A DNA stretch of 64,000 bases from Chelativorans sp. J32 (GCF_000518985.1 NZ_JAEQ01000002.1:310001-374000), one strand, 5' to 3'; numbered from the stretch's first letter, positions 33,474 to 40,387 are shown. A program made the numbers and translations. The notes: generated by a model from the sequence alone, not told the origin.

Positions 33474-33710
33474 TCAAACCTCCTTGGCCCTTTGATGATG
33501 CCATTGCCGCGAATAGCCGGACGAAACTGCCGCCCGAGTTAGCGTCAACTCCGCCTGCAATCTCATGTTTGCATCTACGGCGGCGCGCAACGCGGCACGC
33601 ATGTTGCCGCCGCATTCAGTCAAGAGGGTGTCCATCGACTCCTGAACGGGGTCGGGATCGGCTTTAGCAGGTTGCATCTGTTCCATTGGTTGTGGCTTGG
33701 AGGCAACCAT
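33474..33710 (-). CDS. hypothetical protein, first gene of the SOS-type operon
   Basis: This is a 78-residue protein with a polar N terminus, then a helix with MDTLLTECGGNMRAALRAAVDANMRLQAEL, which has amphipathic character. It begins just downstream of GAGGAGG and 15 bp from the nearer of the two LexA boxes. It opens the operon that contains the YedK-like gene. No family is recognised. Confidence 0.65.
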   Translation of the reverse strand: MVASKPQPMEQMQPAKADPDPVQESMDTLLTECGGNMRAALRAAVDANMRLQAELTLTRAAVSSGYSRQWHHQRAKEV

Positions 33711-33724
33711 CGCCGCCTCCTCTT

Positions 33725-33758
33725 GTTCTCACATTGTTCTAGTGAACGAAATAAGAAC
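33725..33758. promoter_or_regulatory. two back-to-back LexA boxes
   Basis: GTTC-N7-GTTC occurs on the plus strand at 33725-33739 (spacer TCACATT) and on the minus strand at 33744-33758 (spacer TTATTTC), four bases apart. This direct repeat is the LexA operator of Alphaproteobacteria. A minus-strand -35-like TTGACT (33764-33769) lies just outside, so LexA would cover the promoter of the YedK operon, and probably also that of the divergent zinc-ribbon gene. Confidence 0.85.
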
Positions 33759-33784
33759 AAAAGAGTCAAGAGGCTCTTGACTGG

Positions 33785-33802
33785 AGAGGAATTAATTCCT
33801 CT
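33785..33802. promoter_or_regulatory. 18-bp perfect palindrome before the zinc-ribbon gene
   Basis: AGAGGAATTAATTCCTCT lies 10 bp before the ATG at 33813. It may be a protein-binding site or an mRNA hairpin next to the GGAG ribosome site. Confidence 0.5.
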
Positions 33803-33812
33803 TTCATGGAGC

Positions 33813-34262
33813 ATGCCCGAACCGCATTGGCCGAAAAGGAAACAATCATACACGCTGGCGGACGCGGCCAAAGTGAGCCGGTACGCTATGCTGCGCTGTC
33901 GCTTCTGCAAAACAGAGCGCTACTACCTGATTGAGGAATTGAGAGTCGCCTTCGGCAACATCGAATGCGACGATGTTCCCTATCGGAACAACTGGCGATG
34001 CACGAAATGTGGTCAGCGGAACATGATCGATCTGACGATCGTGGATCCTAGTGCGGCCGAACTGCAAAAAATCAAGCTGCGGCCGCCAAAATCGGGGGAA
34101 AGCATCCAAGGGAAGTTCCGTTTCCATTTGGAGCCCACCGGCCTTTTGGAAATCCAGCTAAATGGCGGGCGGTGGGCCGCGGAACTACAGGGACAGACTG
34201 TGCGTAGGTTGGTGGCGATCAAAATACTGCGGCGACCGGTTTGGCGGGACGAGCCGTCGTAG
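33813..34262 (+). CDS. zinc-ribbon protein of the element, hypothetical
   Basis: This 149-residue protein starts MPEPHWPKRKQSYTLADAAKV. It contains two CxxC pairs (CRFC at about 30-33 and CTKC at about 63-66) with an intervening YYLIEELRVAFGNIECDDV, forming one zinc ribbon, and a basic C-terminal beta-rich region (GKFRFHLEPTGLLEIQLNGG). It resembles small zinc-ribbon proteins carried on rhizobial mobile elements. It lies divergently from the YedK operon and shares the LexA-box region. The start has GGAGC upstream; the frame is open further but without coding character. Confidence 0.65.
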   Translation: MPEPHWPKRKQSYTLADAAKVSRYAMLRCRFCKTERYYLIEELRVAFGNIECDDVPYRNNWRCTKCGQRNMIDLTIVDPSAAELQKIKLRPPKSGESIQGKFRFHLEPTGLLEIQLNGGRWAAELQGQTVRRLVAIKILRRPVWRDEPS

Positions 34263-34298
34263 GGCCTAGGCCGACCAACGGCGGTGGGCGATCAGCCA

Positions 34299-34631
34299 TT
34301 AGTAAGAACGTATGGGGCCAAGCCATTCCTTAATAAAGTGTATTTGGGGCGTCGAATCGCTACCAGGCGAAGCCTCGCCGAGAGTTCCTAATCGAACTTC
34401 GATGCCTCTCGATCGCGCACGCTGAACAAATTTCGTGAGCGCCTCAGGTGGATGGAGGAGATACAATCCGCCGTCGTATTTAACGAACGACCGATTTCCA
34501 ATCTTGGTAATCTGGCGGTCAATCGCAAAAAACACATATTCCCGCCCACTTTTTCCCACTCGGAATCGCCTTCCGACGAGGATGGTGGGCTGCGGCGAAA
34601 ATCGTGTCTGAGGAGTTCTGTATCGCGCCAT
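34299..34631 (-). CDS. hypothetical protein
   Basis: This is a 110-residue basic protein with alternating hydrophobic stretches (GREYVFFAIDRQITKIGNRSF). The end HFIKEWLGPIRSY looks native. GAGG lies a few bases before the ATG. A competing frame (34388-34636) covers the same DNA, so the call is tentative. No family is recognised. From 34632 to 34810 no convincing gene is visible. Confidence 0.45.
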   Translation of the reverse strand: MARYRTPQTRFSPQPTILVGRRFRVGKSGREYVFFAIDRQITKIGNRSFVKYDGGLYLLHPPEALTKFVQRARSRGIEVRLGTLGEASPGSDSTPQIHFIKEWLGPIRSY

Positions 34632-34810
34632 GGCACCTCACCACAACCCTTGATGCCGCCTCCAGCAGCGCCGTTCGATTGTCATCTAGGTCGGCTTCCT
34701 TGGCGGCCTCTTTCGCCTCATCGGAAAGGGAAGCGTCCTTGGTTGCTCTGCGTGCATCTAGTTCTGAAACCCCTAACTCCCTAGCGTTCGGCGTCCGTCA
34801 TGGCTGCACT

Positions 34811-35416
34811 CTATAGATGCCTAACCCAGTGCTCCTCGCTGACAATCCTGACCGGGTGGCCGGCGTCTCTAAATTCAGCCGCTTTCAGGATCTTGTTGCC
34901 GAACGCCGAATGCTTCCACGAGTCCGTGGCATAAACCCCTATCACCAAATAGTTGGTCTTCTGCGTGATGCTGCCTGGAACACCGCCGCGCTCTTCTACA
35001 GCACGCTCGCAGTCTTTGCGCTGGCCATAGTTGAACGTTCCGGTAAAGCAGAACCGTTGACCTTCGAATTCGATGTGTGGCGCAGGGTTACAGAGTGGCA
35101 ATGTTGATGACTTCAGCGTTTCACCGAGTTCAAAATCGCGGTTTGAGAACCGATTTAGCGTATCCAGAAGCTCAATTTTCTCGTCTTCATCAACTATTCC
35201 GTCTGCGAGTATCTCGTTGATGCGCCTGTAAAGGGTATGAATTAGCGGCTGGCCGCTGATATGAAGATGGGCTGCAAGCCACTTCTGGAGAAATTCGACT
35301 TCCTGCTGATTGATCTTGCCATCGGCAGCGAGACCCCGCGCCAGCCCGATTAGCTCGTCAATTTGACGGCCGCTCAACCGTTCGTGGCTGACGTGCAGAA
35401 TTAGTTCCGGATCCAT
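34811..35416 (-). CDS. BRCT domain protein with N-terminal TerB-like helices
   Basis: In this 201-residue protein, residues ~10-90 form a helical region with two acidic loops (GLAADGKINQQEVEFL and ILADGIVDEDEKIELL) like TerB or EF-type repeats. Residues ~115-198 are a BRCT domain (GQRFCFTGTFNYGQRKDCERAVEERGG, then TNYLVIGV). Such domains bind DNA ends or phosphoproteins, as in bacterial NAD-dependent DNA ligase. The ATG at 35416 with GGGAGGGG ahead is preferred over 35431. A role in DNA repair or element replication is plausible but unproven. Confidence 0.8.
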   Translation of the reverse strand: MDPELILHVSHERLSGRQIDELIGLARGLAADGKINQQEVEFLQKWLAAHLHISGQPLIHTLYRRINEILADGIVDEDEKIELLDTLNRFSNRDFELGETLKSSTLPLCNPAPHIEFEGQRFCFTGTFNYGQRKDCERAVEERGGVPGSITQKTNYLVIGVYATDSWKHSAFGNKILKAAEFRDAGHPVRIVSEEHWVRHL

Positions 35417-35521
35417 ATCCGCCCCTCCCATTTAGCCCACGCAAAACGTGCCGCAACTTGGGCGAGTGGTCAATCCATGGCTGAGCTCAACGCTGGGCAA
35501 ATTGTGCGGCAGGGAGGTGAG

Positions 35522-35722
35522 TCAATCCTTGCCGGCTAGCATCCTCTCAGGATCCTTTGGCCACGGCAGAAAATCGTCATCATAGATGTCGCGGGAGAAG
35601 TAGGTCAGCGTATCCTGGCCTTCCTCGGTGTGAAACAGACCGCACTCGTTGAGGAGCCAGCCGATAATCTGATAGGCTTGTCCGAGCTTGGCATCTAATT
35701 CTTCGTAAGTAGGCTTGGTCAT
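35522..35722 (-). CDS. hypothetical acidic protein
   Basis: This 66-residue acidic protein (MTKPTYEELDAKLGQAYQIIGWLLNECG) has a short amphipathic helix and an Asp-rich end. The ATG at 35722 has GAG five bases upstream; a GTG at 35728 overlaps the upstream stop. It is coupled to the HTH gene before it. No family is recognised. Confidence 0.55.
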   Translation of the reverse strand: MTKPTYEELDAKLGQAYQIIGWLLNECGLFHTEEGQDTLTYFSRDIYDDDFLPWPKDPERMLAGKD

Positions 35723-35724
35723 AT

Positions 35725-36243
35725 TCACTCGCTCGCTCTTGCAATCCTCTTGCGCTTCCAGCGCTCGGCAATTCTGATCTGGTCTTTTCCCGCGGGGGCG
35801 ATCCGCACCATCGTCAATCCCTCACTGCTCGTCCCACAGTTTGTGACCATGCCCTTATTTAGAAGCAGATCGATTGTTCTTGGGCCTGCCCGCTCGATCT
35901 GCTTATACGTCTTTGGCTCCCGCTGCCCTTCGAGCCATCTCAGGATACCCAATACGCGCCCATCGACGGCGGTTGGTGGGCGGTACGAAAGCCACTTCAA
36001 CTCTTCTAGAACGTCATGGCTGCTAGGCGGGGGCGCTGCCTTTTTTGGCGAGTGCCGGATTACTGCAGGCTCCCTCATGTCCTGCCATATCGCCAGCAGG
36101 TCGGCATCTGAGAAAAGGTAGCTGCGCCCGACCCGAGAACAATGGCCGTGCTTTCTGGCGATTTTGATCAATCCGCGGGGAGTGAGCCGCAAGCGTTCTG
36201 CAGCTTCGTCGGCAGTGTGGATTTTATCGAGTGGAAAAGACAT
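35725..36243 (-). CDS. helix-turn-helix (HTH_17/excisionase-type) protein
   Basis: This 172-residue protein has an N-terminal MerR/excisionase-like HTH (residues ~8-55: TADEAAERLRLTPRGLIKIARKHG.CSRVGRSYLFSDADLLAIWQDM), a Pro-rich linker and a second winged-helix-like region (ILRWLEGQREPKTYKQIERAGPRTIDLLLNKGMV). It probably regulates the element or helps excision. It is one of three HTH_17-type genes in the element. Confidence 0.75.
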   Translation of the reverse strand: MSFPLDKIHTADEAAERLRLTPRGLIKIARKHGHCSRVGRSYLFSDADLLAIWQDMREPAVIRHSPKKAAPPPSSHDVLEELKWLSYRPPTAVDGRVLGILRWLEGQREPKTYKQIERAGPRTIDLLLNKGMVTNCGTSSEGLTMVRIAPAGKDQIRIAERWKRKRIARASE

Positions 36244-36264
36244 GCGGGGACATCCGTGCTGGTT

Positions 36265-36536
36265 CTAGTTTACCGCCCACTCGTCCCCAAACTCCGAGTT
36301 GTTCTCCAGCTCATCATCACTGGGAAGCTCATCGAAGAACTTGTCTATGCGACGAATATCCAAACCGTTCTGCTGTTGATCTGCTTTGGCTTCGGCATTC
36401 TGCCATCTCTTACCATCAAGTCGAACAGTGCAGGCGACACCCCGATGTAGGCCGCAGCCTCTGTTCTGGACAGCCCTCGAGGCGGCAGATTGCGGGGGAG
36501 AGGTGGCGGTTTCTTCATCGGCGCCATGACTTCCAC
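36265..36536 (-). pseudogene. frameshifted AlpA/excisionase-like gene
   Basis: One frame (from 36536) encodes PRGLSRTEAAAYIGVSPALF...INSRTVW and then runs off in a short tail. The neighbouring frame continues naturally with DIRRIDKFFDELPSDDELENN to a stop at 36265. Joined, they match the intact gene at 37485-37742 (RGLRRAAAAAYLGIS...QIWDRVDLDLLFD). Loss of one G at a run near 36360-36361 explains the break. It is either a real mutation or a base-calling error. Confidence 0.75.
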
Positions 36537-36580
36537 ATGACGCGCGCATAAGCAAGTACCTGGAAATAATGCGTTTTCGC

Positions 36581-36823
36581 CTATTTTCTGTGTCGCAGGC
36601 GGAGACCCTCGCCACCGTCAACGTTCTCGCCGGGGGAGAGAAAAATCACGCCAGCAGATTCTAGGGCCGCCCGCATCGCAGATACCGCTTCTTCAGAGAC
36701 GCTAGCGCGCCGCTGCTTTTCGAAGTCGACGACCGTTGATAGCCCTAATCCCGCAGCTTCGGCGAGCTTCGGCTGTGTCAGCTTAATAAGCGCCCTGGCG
36801 GCACGACATTGTGAAGGCGTCAT
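36581..36823 (-). CDS. XRE family transcriptional regulator
   Basis: This 80-residue Cro/CI-type HTH protein starts MTPSQCRAARALIKLTQPKLAEAAGLGLSTVVDFEKQRR, with the HTH at about 15-50. The C-terminal region (MRAALESAGVIFLSPGENVDGGEGLRL) is common in rhizobial phage-type regulators. The ATG at 36823 is preferred over a GTG at 36850 because the latter would place the operator repeats inside the gene. It is divergent from the gene at 36871 and is likely autoregulated through the TATCAACA repeats. Confidence 0.85.
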   Translation of the reverse strand: MTPSQCRAARALIKLTQPKLAEAAGLGLSTVVDFEKQRRASVSEEAVSAMRAALESAGVIFLSPGENVDGGEGLRLRHRK

Positions 36824-36828
36824 ATCTC

Positions 36829-36879
36829 TATCAACATTTTCTGTTGACACTCTGGATGGATCGATATTTTATGTTGATA
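36829..36879. promoter_or_regulatory. XRE operator with three half-sites and divergent promoter
   Basis: TATCAACA (36829-36836), TGTTGACA (36842-36849) and TGTTGATA (36872-36879) are near-identical half-sites, the first and last being exact reverse complements. The second overlaps a -35 TTGACA (36844-36849) with a weak -10 TTTTAT 17 bp on, so a bound regulator would block the rightward promoter. Confidence 0.6.
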
Positions 36880-37077
36880 ACGATTCACGCAGACAATGGC
36901 AAGGATGGGATTTGGAGCATGGTGAATAACAGCGGGTGTCTCCTGGCACGCATGGACGATGAAGGCAGACCTGTGCAGTTCTTCACTGCACCAAGCCGAA
37001 AGTTAGCTCGGCTCTTTATCCGGGCCATGGCCCTGCGCGGCGAGCGGTATGGCTTGTATCGAGCGGAGGCGGCATGA
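36871..37077 (+). CDS. hypothetical protein upstream of the HNH gene
   Basis: This 68-residue protein reads MLITIHADNGKDGIWSMVNNSG...MDDEGRPVQFFTAPSRKLARLFIRAMALRGERYG. If the promoter at 36844 is used, the ATG at 36919 (52 residues) is the better start. Its stop overlaps the HNH gene by 4 bp (ATGA), so they form an operon. No family is recognised. Confidence 0.5.
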   Translation: MLITIHADNGKDGIWSMVNNSGCLLARMDDEGRPVQFFTAPSRKLARLFIRAMALRGERYGLYRAEAA

Positions 37078-37349
37078 ACAAGCAGCGGAGGCGATTCCTT
37101 CGATGGCAGCTCTTCGGTGAGCAGGAAGGCCGCTGCTATTATTGCGGGGAACTGATGTCGCTAAGCTTTGCGAGACGCGATAACATCTGGCCACGTAGCG
37201 CCACGCTTGAGCATCTGCATCGTCGGGTGGATGGTGGCGGGAATAATCGCGCGAACCTCGTGCTTGCATGCCTCGAATGCAATGTTCGCCGCGGGGAGCG
37301 GGATCCAGAGACCTACCGGCTGCAGCGTTTGGACCGGCGGATGGTGTGA
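37074..37349 (+). CDS. HNH endonuclease
   Basis: This 91-residue small nuclease has a zinc site from CYYC (about residues 21-24) and CLEC (about 65-68). The HNH core is ATLEHLHRRVDGGGNNRANLVLACLECN. His46 or the following His should be the catalytic base, with the Asn and the last His-equivalent binding metal. It is translationally coupled to the preceding gene. Small HNH proteins are common in phages and integrative elements; the cleavage target is unknown. Confidence 0.88.
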   Translation: MNKQRRRFLRWQLFGEQEGRCYYCGELMSLSFARRDNIWPRSATLEHLHRRVDGGGNNRANLVLACLECNVRRGERDPETYRLQRLDRRMV

Positions 37350-37400
37350 CGGTGCGAGATCATGTTTTTTCGAAAAGTCAAGTTGAAAGTGAGATTCTCC

Positions 37401-37450
37401 TTGACAAAAACAGGTTAAAACGCTTATTGGAACCATCGCTCGTGGTTCCA
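37401..37450 (+). promoter_or_regulatory. promoter with inverted repeat before the excisionase-integrase operon
   Basis: A -35 TTGACA (37401-37406), a 17-bp spacer and a weak -10 TTATTG (37424-37429) are overlapped by an inverted repeat, TGGAACCA (37428-37435) and TGGTTCCA (37443-37450), with a seven-base gap. This is a likely operator for a directionality factor or regulator. Confidence 0.5.
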
Positions 37451-37484
37451 GCCGCGGGCGATTTTTCGTTTCAGGGGAGGGTGG

Positions 37485-37742
37485 ATGCAACAGCTCCAGC
37501 CAAGAGGTTTGCGACGAGCCGCCGCGGCGGCCTATTTGGGCATATCGACATCACAGTTTGACAAGGAAAGGGTGGCTGGAACCATACCGCCGCCGCGCAT
37601 GATGTTCGGCGTGCAGATTTGGGACCGCGTGGACCTTGACTTGCTTTTCGACGGCAAGGTGAGTGAACCTTCGGCCGCAAATGACAATGTATCGAACGCA
37701 TGGGACGAACATTGGCAAGGCACCGCAAACCGCGATACGTGA
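37485..37742 (+). CDS. AlpA/excisionase-like HTH protein
   Basis: This 85-residue protein reads RGLRRAAAAAYLGISTSQFDKERVAGTIPPP...QIWDRVDLDLLFD, an HTH_17-type DNA-binding domain as in excisionases and AlpA regulators. It starts with a strong GGGGAGGG ribosome site. Its end overlaps the integrase start by 43 bp, so the two are co-expressed, as usual for recombination directionality factors. It is paralogous to the frameshifted gene at 36265-36536. Confidence 0.8.
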   Translation: MQQLQPRGLRRAAAAAYLGISTSQFDKERVAGTIPPPRMMFGVQIWDRVDLDLLFDGKVSEPSAANDNVSNAWDEHWQGTANRDT

Positions 37743-38851
37743 ATGCTTACGCCGATCGGCACGGGAAGCTGCGCATTTACTTGCGGAGACCCGGAAAGCC
37801 GCAGGTGGCGCTTCCTGGCCCGCTATATAGCGAAGCCTTCTGGACCGCGTACCACAAAGCCATAGAAGGCGAGCCTGTTATCATGCCGGAGGGGAAGACG
37901 GCAGGTTCAGTCTCAGCGGCCATCGCCGCGTACTATGGAAGTTCCGAATTCAAGTCGCTGGCGAAGACCACGCAGAGCACCTACCGCAACACGCTCGAAC
38001 GCTTCCGCAAGGAATATGGCGCCCTTCCTTTGGCGGGGATGCGGACGCAAGATGTCAATCGCATTCTGGCCGGTATGTCGCCGGGAGCGGCTGTGCATCT
38101 GCGCAAGAGGCTTAACCAGCTATTCGAGTTTGCGAGTGCCATCGGTTTAACAACTGGCAACCCCGTTAAGGATGCCAAACGCATCCGAAAGAGGACGGTC
38201 GGGTATCGCACATGGAGCGAGGCAGATATTGCCGCATATCGTGCGTATTGGGATGATCAGACGCCGCAGCGAATTGCTATGGAGATACTGCTTTATACCG
38301 GCCTGCGGCGGGCCGACGCTGTGCGCGTCGGGTGGAAGCATGTCGTTGACGACCGTATCGAGATCGTCGCCAGCAAAACCGGCGTCAACCTTAGCATTCC
38401 CATACATGAGGAGCTGTGGCGGTTCATTAAGGACAGACCGCGCACCGATCCCACCTTCATAATCACCGCCTACGGGCAGTCTCGTTCGGAGAAGGCTTTC
38501 ACCGGCTTCATCACCGACGCGGCGCGAGATGCGGGGATTGAGGGGCAGGCATCGCCTCATGGACTCAGGAAGGCCGCGTGCCGCCGACTCGCAGACGCTG
38601 GTGCCTCCGCGCATGAGATCATGGCAATTACTGGCCACACCAAGATTGAGGAGATTCTGACCTACACCAAGGCGGCAGAACAGAAACGACTTTCGCAAGC
38701 CGCCATGGTCAAGATGGCGAGTGTCTTTGACATCAAATTGCCTAACCCCGATACCCGGTTAGGCAAAACTGCCGACAACTCGTTGGAAACATTAGCATTA
38801 GTAGGAGAAGTGGTACGCCCAACGGGACTCGAACCCGTGTTTCCGCCGTGA
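37700..38851 (+). CDS. tyrosine recombinase / integrase
   Basis: This 383-residue phage-type integrase has an N-terminal arm-binding region, a SAM-like core-binding domain (~80-165) and a catalytic domain with all signature residues: Arg in YTGLRRADAVRVGW, HGLRKAACRRL, and His with the nucleophilic Tyr in TGHTKIEEILTYTKAAEQ. The C-terminal PTGLEPVFPP is translated from the tRNA-Glu gene itself, so the gene stops inside the attachment region. It would catalyse integration at the 3' end of tRNA-Glu. Confidence 0.93.
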   Translation: MGRTLARHRKPRYVNAYADRHGKLRIYLRRPGKPQVALPGPLYSEAFWTAYHKAIEGEPVIMPEGKTAGSVSAAIAAYYGSSEFKSLAKTTQSTYRNTLERFRKEYGALPLAGMRTQDVNRILAGMSPGAAVHLRKRLNQLFEFASAIGLTTGNPVKDAKRIRKRTVGYRTWSEADIAAYRAYWDDQTPQRIAMEILLYTGLRRADAVRVGWKHVVDDRIEIVASKTGVNLSIPIHEELWRFIKDRPRTDPTFIITAYGQSRSEKAFTGFITDAARDAGIEGQASPHGLRKAACRRLADAGASAHEIMAITGHTKIEEILTYTKAAEQKRLSQAAMVKMASVFDIKLPNPDTRLGKTADNSLETLALVGEVVRPTGLEPVFPP

Positions 38852-38886
38852 AAGGGCGGCGTCCTAGACCGCTAGACGATGGGCGC
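38811..38886 (-). tRNA. tRNA-Glu (anticodon UUC), element attachment site
   Basis: This is a 76-nt cloverleaf with acceptor stem GCGCCCA/TGGGCGT, anticodon loop CTTTCAC (anticodon TTC), a T-loop of the form GGTTCGAGTCC, and an encoded 3' CCA (38811-38813). The integrase gene's end overlaps the 3' half, marking this as the att site. A promoter sits just upstream. Confidence 0.95.
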
Positions 38887-38902
38887 GCTCCAGACGAGGC
38901 GG

Positions 38903-38931
38903 GTTATAGTGAGCTTCCTGTGTTGGGGCAA
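38903..38931 (-). promoter_or_regulatory. promoter of tRNA-Glu
   Basis: TTGCCC (38926-38931) and TATAAC (38903-38908) are separated by 17 bp on the minus strand, with the tRNA 5' end 16 bp downstream. Confidence 0.7.
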
Positions 38932-39028
38932 CCCTGTCGATGCTCAGATCGCAAAGATTTTTTCGCCATAATGCCGGGATGATGACAAGCTGCCGCACTG
39001 GAACGCGTTTAAGCGCCGGTTGCTGAGC

Positions 39029-40387
39029 TCATCTTCCACGGCAACGCCAGTTCCAGTCGCGTTCGGGGCCGACATCCACATGCACTGCATTGGTGTGGCA
39101 GTAGGTACCGACACCGCCTCGATTCGGGAGGGAACGCGCAAACCGGGCGAGCTCCCATTTGCTCACACCCTCAACCACGATGTCCGCCGCCGCGCAATTC
39201 ATGTGCTGGGATCTCGGGGCGCCGCGTACACGCTTGTTATGCTCCGGGCTGCGGTAACCCGATGTCACTACGACCCGCTTTCCGAAACGGCGCTCGATCG
39301 TTTTCAGTATATTCACAAGGCCCGGCTTGAAGCAGGAGACGTTGACGCTGTCGCGCTGCTTGAGGAGACCATTTGGCGCGAGGCGCGCGAGACCTGCGGC
39401 CGACGCAACCTGGTAGAAACCCTCTTCCTGCTCATAAACGTCAACATCACCATCGTCGCTCTGCGAACCCAGCCGAATCTCGAACAGCTGATCGCCCGGC
39501 CGCACGCCCGGCAGCGCGTCCATGCTGTACATCGCTGCCTGCGTTGGTGAAGTGGAAGCAAGCGAAATGATCGGCTTGGCGGGCTCCTCCTTGGCGGTCG
39601 CCGCTTCTATCAAGGGCTTTGTTTGCTCGGAGGAGATGGGATTGCTCTTCTCCAGCTCCGCTTTCTCGTCCGGAAAGGGAACTTCGGGTTTCGTAGAGGA
39701 AGGTGAGAAGAATGCCGAGAGGAAATTGCGCTTCTGCGAAGCGGGCTGATTCGGTGCTCTGGATTCGGCGACCGCGATCTGATCTTCGGCGTCTTCCGGC
39801 TCCGCAGCACTTTCCGTCTTCGCCTCTGATTTCGCCGACGTCTTGGATTCCCTCTCATCTGCAAGCTCGGAGGCGGCCGTCACGCTGCCTGCAGTGTCCC
39901 GGTTTGGGCCCGAGGCCTGTTGCCGTGAAGAGGGCTGAGTAGGCGCCGAGGCAAAAAGCCTTGGAAGCAAACTACGTTTGGCCGGCCCGCCTTCGGGACT
40001 TTCGGCTGAGGCGGTCGCCTCGGACGGCTGCTCGCTCTGTTGGCCGTCTTGAGCACCGGCGGTTTTCGCTTCTCCGGTACCACCCCTGGCAGCAACCGAT
40101 TCCGCTTCGCCAGAAGCGGTAGGGATATCGGATGTTTGCTGGTTTGCGATCTGCTGCGGGCGGACTTGCGGCAGAGCCGTCGTTCCTTCGCCCACACCGG
40201 TTGCCTCACGATCTCCGCCAGCCGGCGCAGACGTCTCATAATCGGATGCTGGCGCGAGACTTAACTCGGGTTCGGCATCCGAGGCGGAGCAGGAGGCAAC
40301 CAGGATACAAACTATGGTGCCGCCCAACAGATTGCGCGCGCGCAAGTATCGAATCTTCGCAGCCGATGCCGGCTTACTGGCAGCCAA
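39029..40387 (-). CDS. lipoprotein with M15-type (DUF882/YcbK-like) peptidase domain
   Basis: This 452-residue protein has a signal with a lipobox (ILVASC, Cys at about 33). A long, disordered, Ala/Ser/Glu-rich region (~35-300) follows, then a C-terminal peptidase M15A-type domain. Zinc ligands are visible in SQHMNCAAADI (His, Asp) and VHVDVG (His), with VTSGYRSPEHN before them. Such domains cleave or bind peptidoglycan peptides. It is probably anchored in the outer or inner membrane and acts on the cell wall. It lies between phaC and tRNA-Glu on the same strand. Confidence 0.82.
   Translation of the reverse strand: MAASKPASAAKIRYLRARNLLGGTIVCILVASCSASDAEPELSLAPASDYETSAPAGGDREATGVGEGTTALPQVRPQQIANQQTSDIPTASGEAESVAARGGTGEAKTAGAQDGQQSEQPSEATASAESPEGGPAKRSLLPRLFASAPTQPSSRQQASGPNRDTAGSVTAASELADERESKTSAKSEAKTESAAEPEDAEDQIAVAESRAPNQPASQKRNFLSAFFSPSSTKPEVPFPDEKAELEKSNPISSEQTKPLIEAATAKEEPAKPIISLASTSPTQAAMYSMDALPGVRPGDQLFEIRLGSQSDDGDVDVYEQEEGFYQVASAAGLARLAPNGLLKQRDSVNVSCFKPGLVNILKTIERRFGKRVVVTSGYRSPEHNKRVRGAPRSQHMNCAAADIVVEGVSKWELARFARSLPNRGGVGTYCHTNAVHVDVGPERDWNWRCRGR

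Larger units (their letters stand above)
31970..38886. mobile_element. remnant integrative element at tRNA-Glu
   Basis: The stretch runs from the break in the GntR gene to the 3' half of tRNA-Glu. It carries a tyrosine integrase whose 3' end lies inside the tRNA gene, excisionase-type HTH genes, an XRE regulator, HNH and BRCT genes, and many short unknown ORFs, all typical of a prophage or integrative element. There is no capsid, terminase, conjugation or replication module. No second copy of the tRNA 3' end is visible at the left edge, so the distal end was probably lost in a deletion that also cut the GntR gene. The left coordinate is accurate to perhaps 20 bp. Confidence 0.75.
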
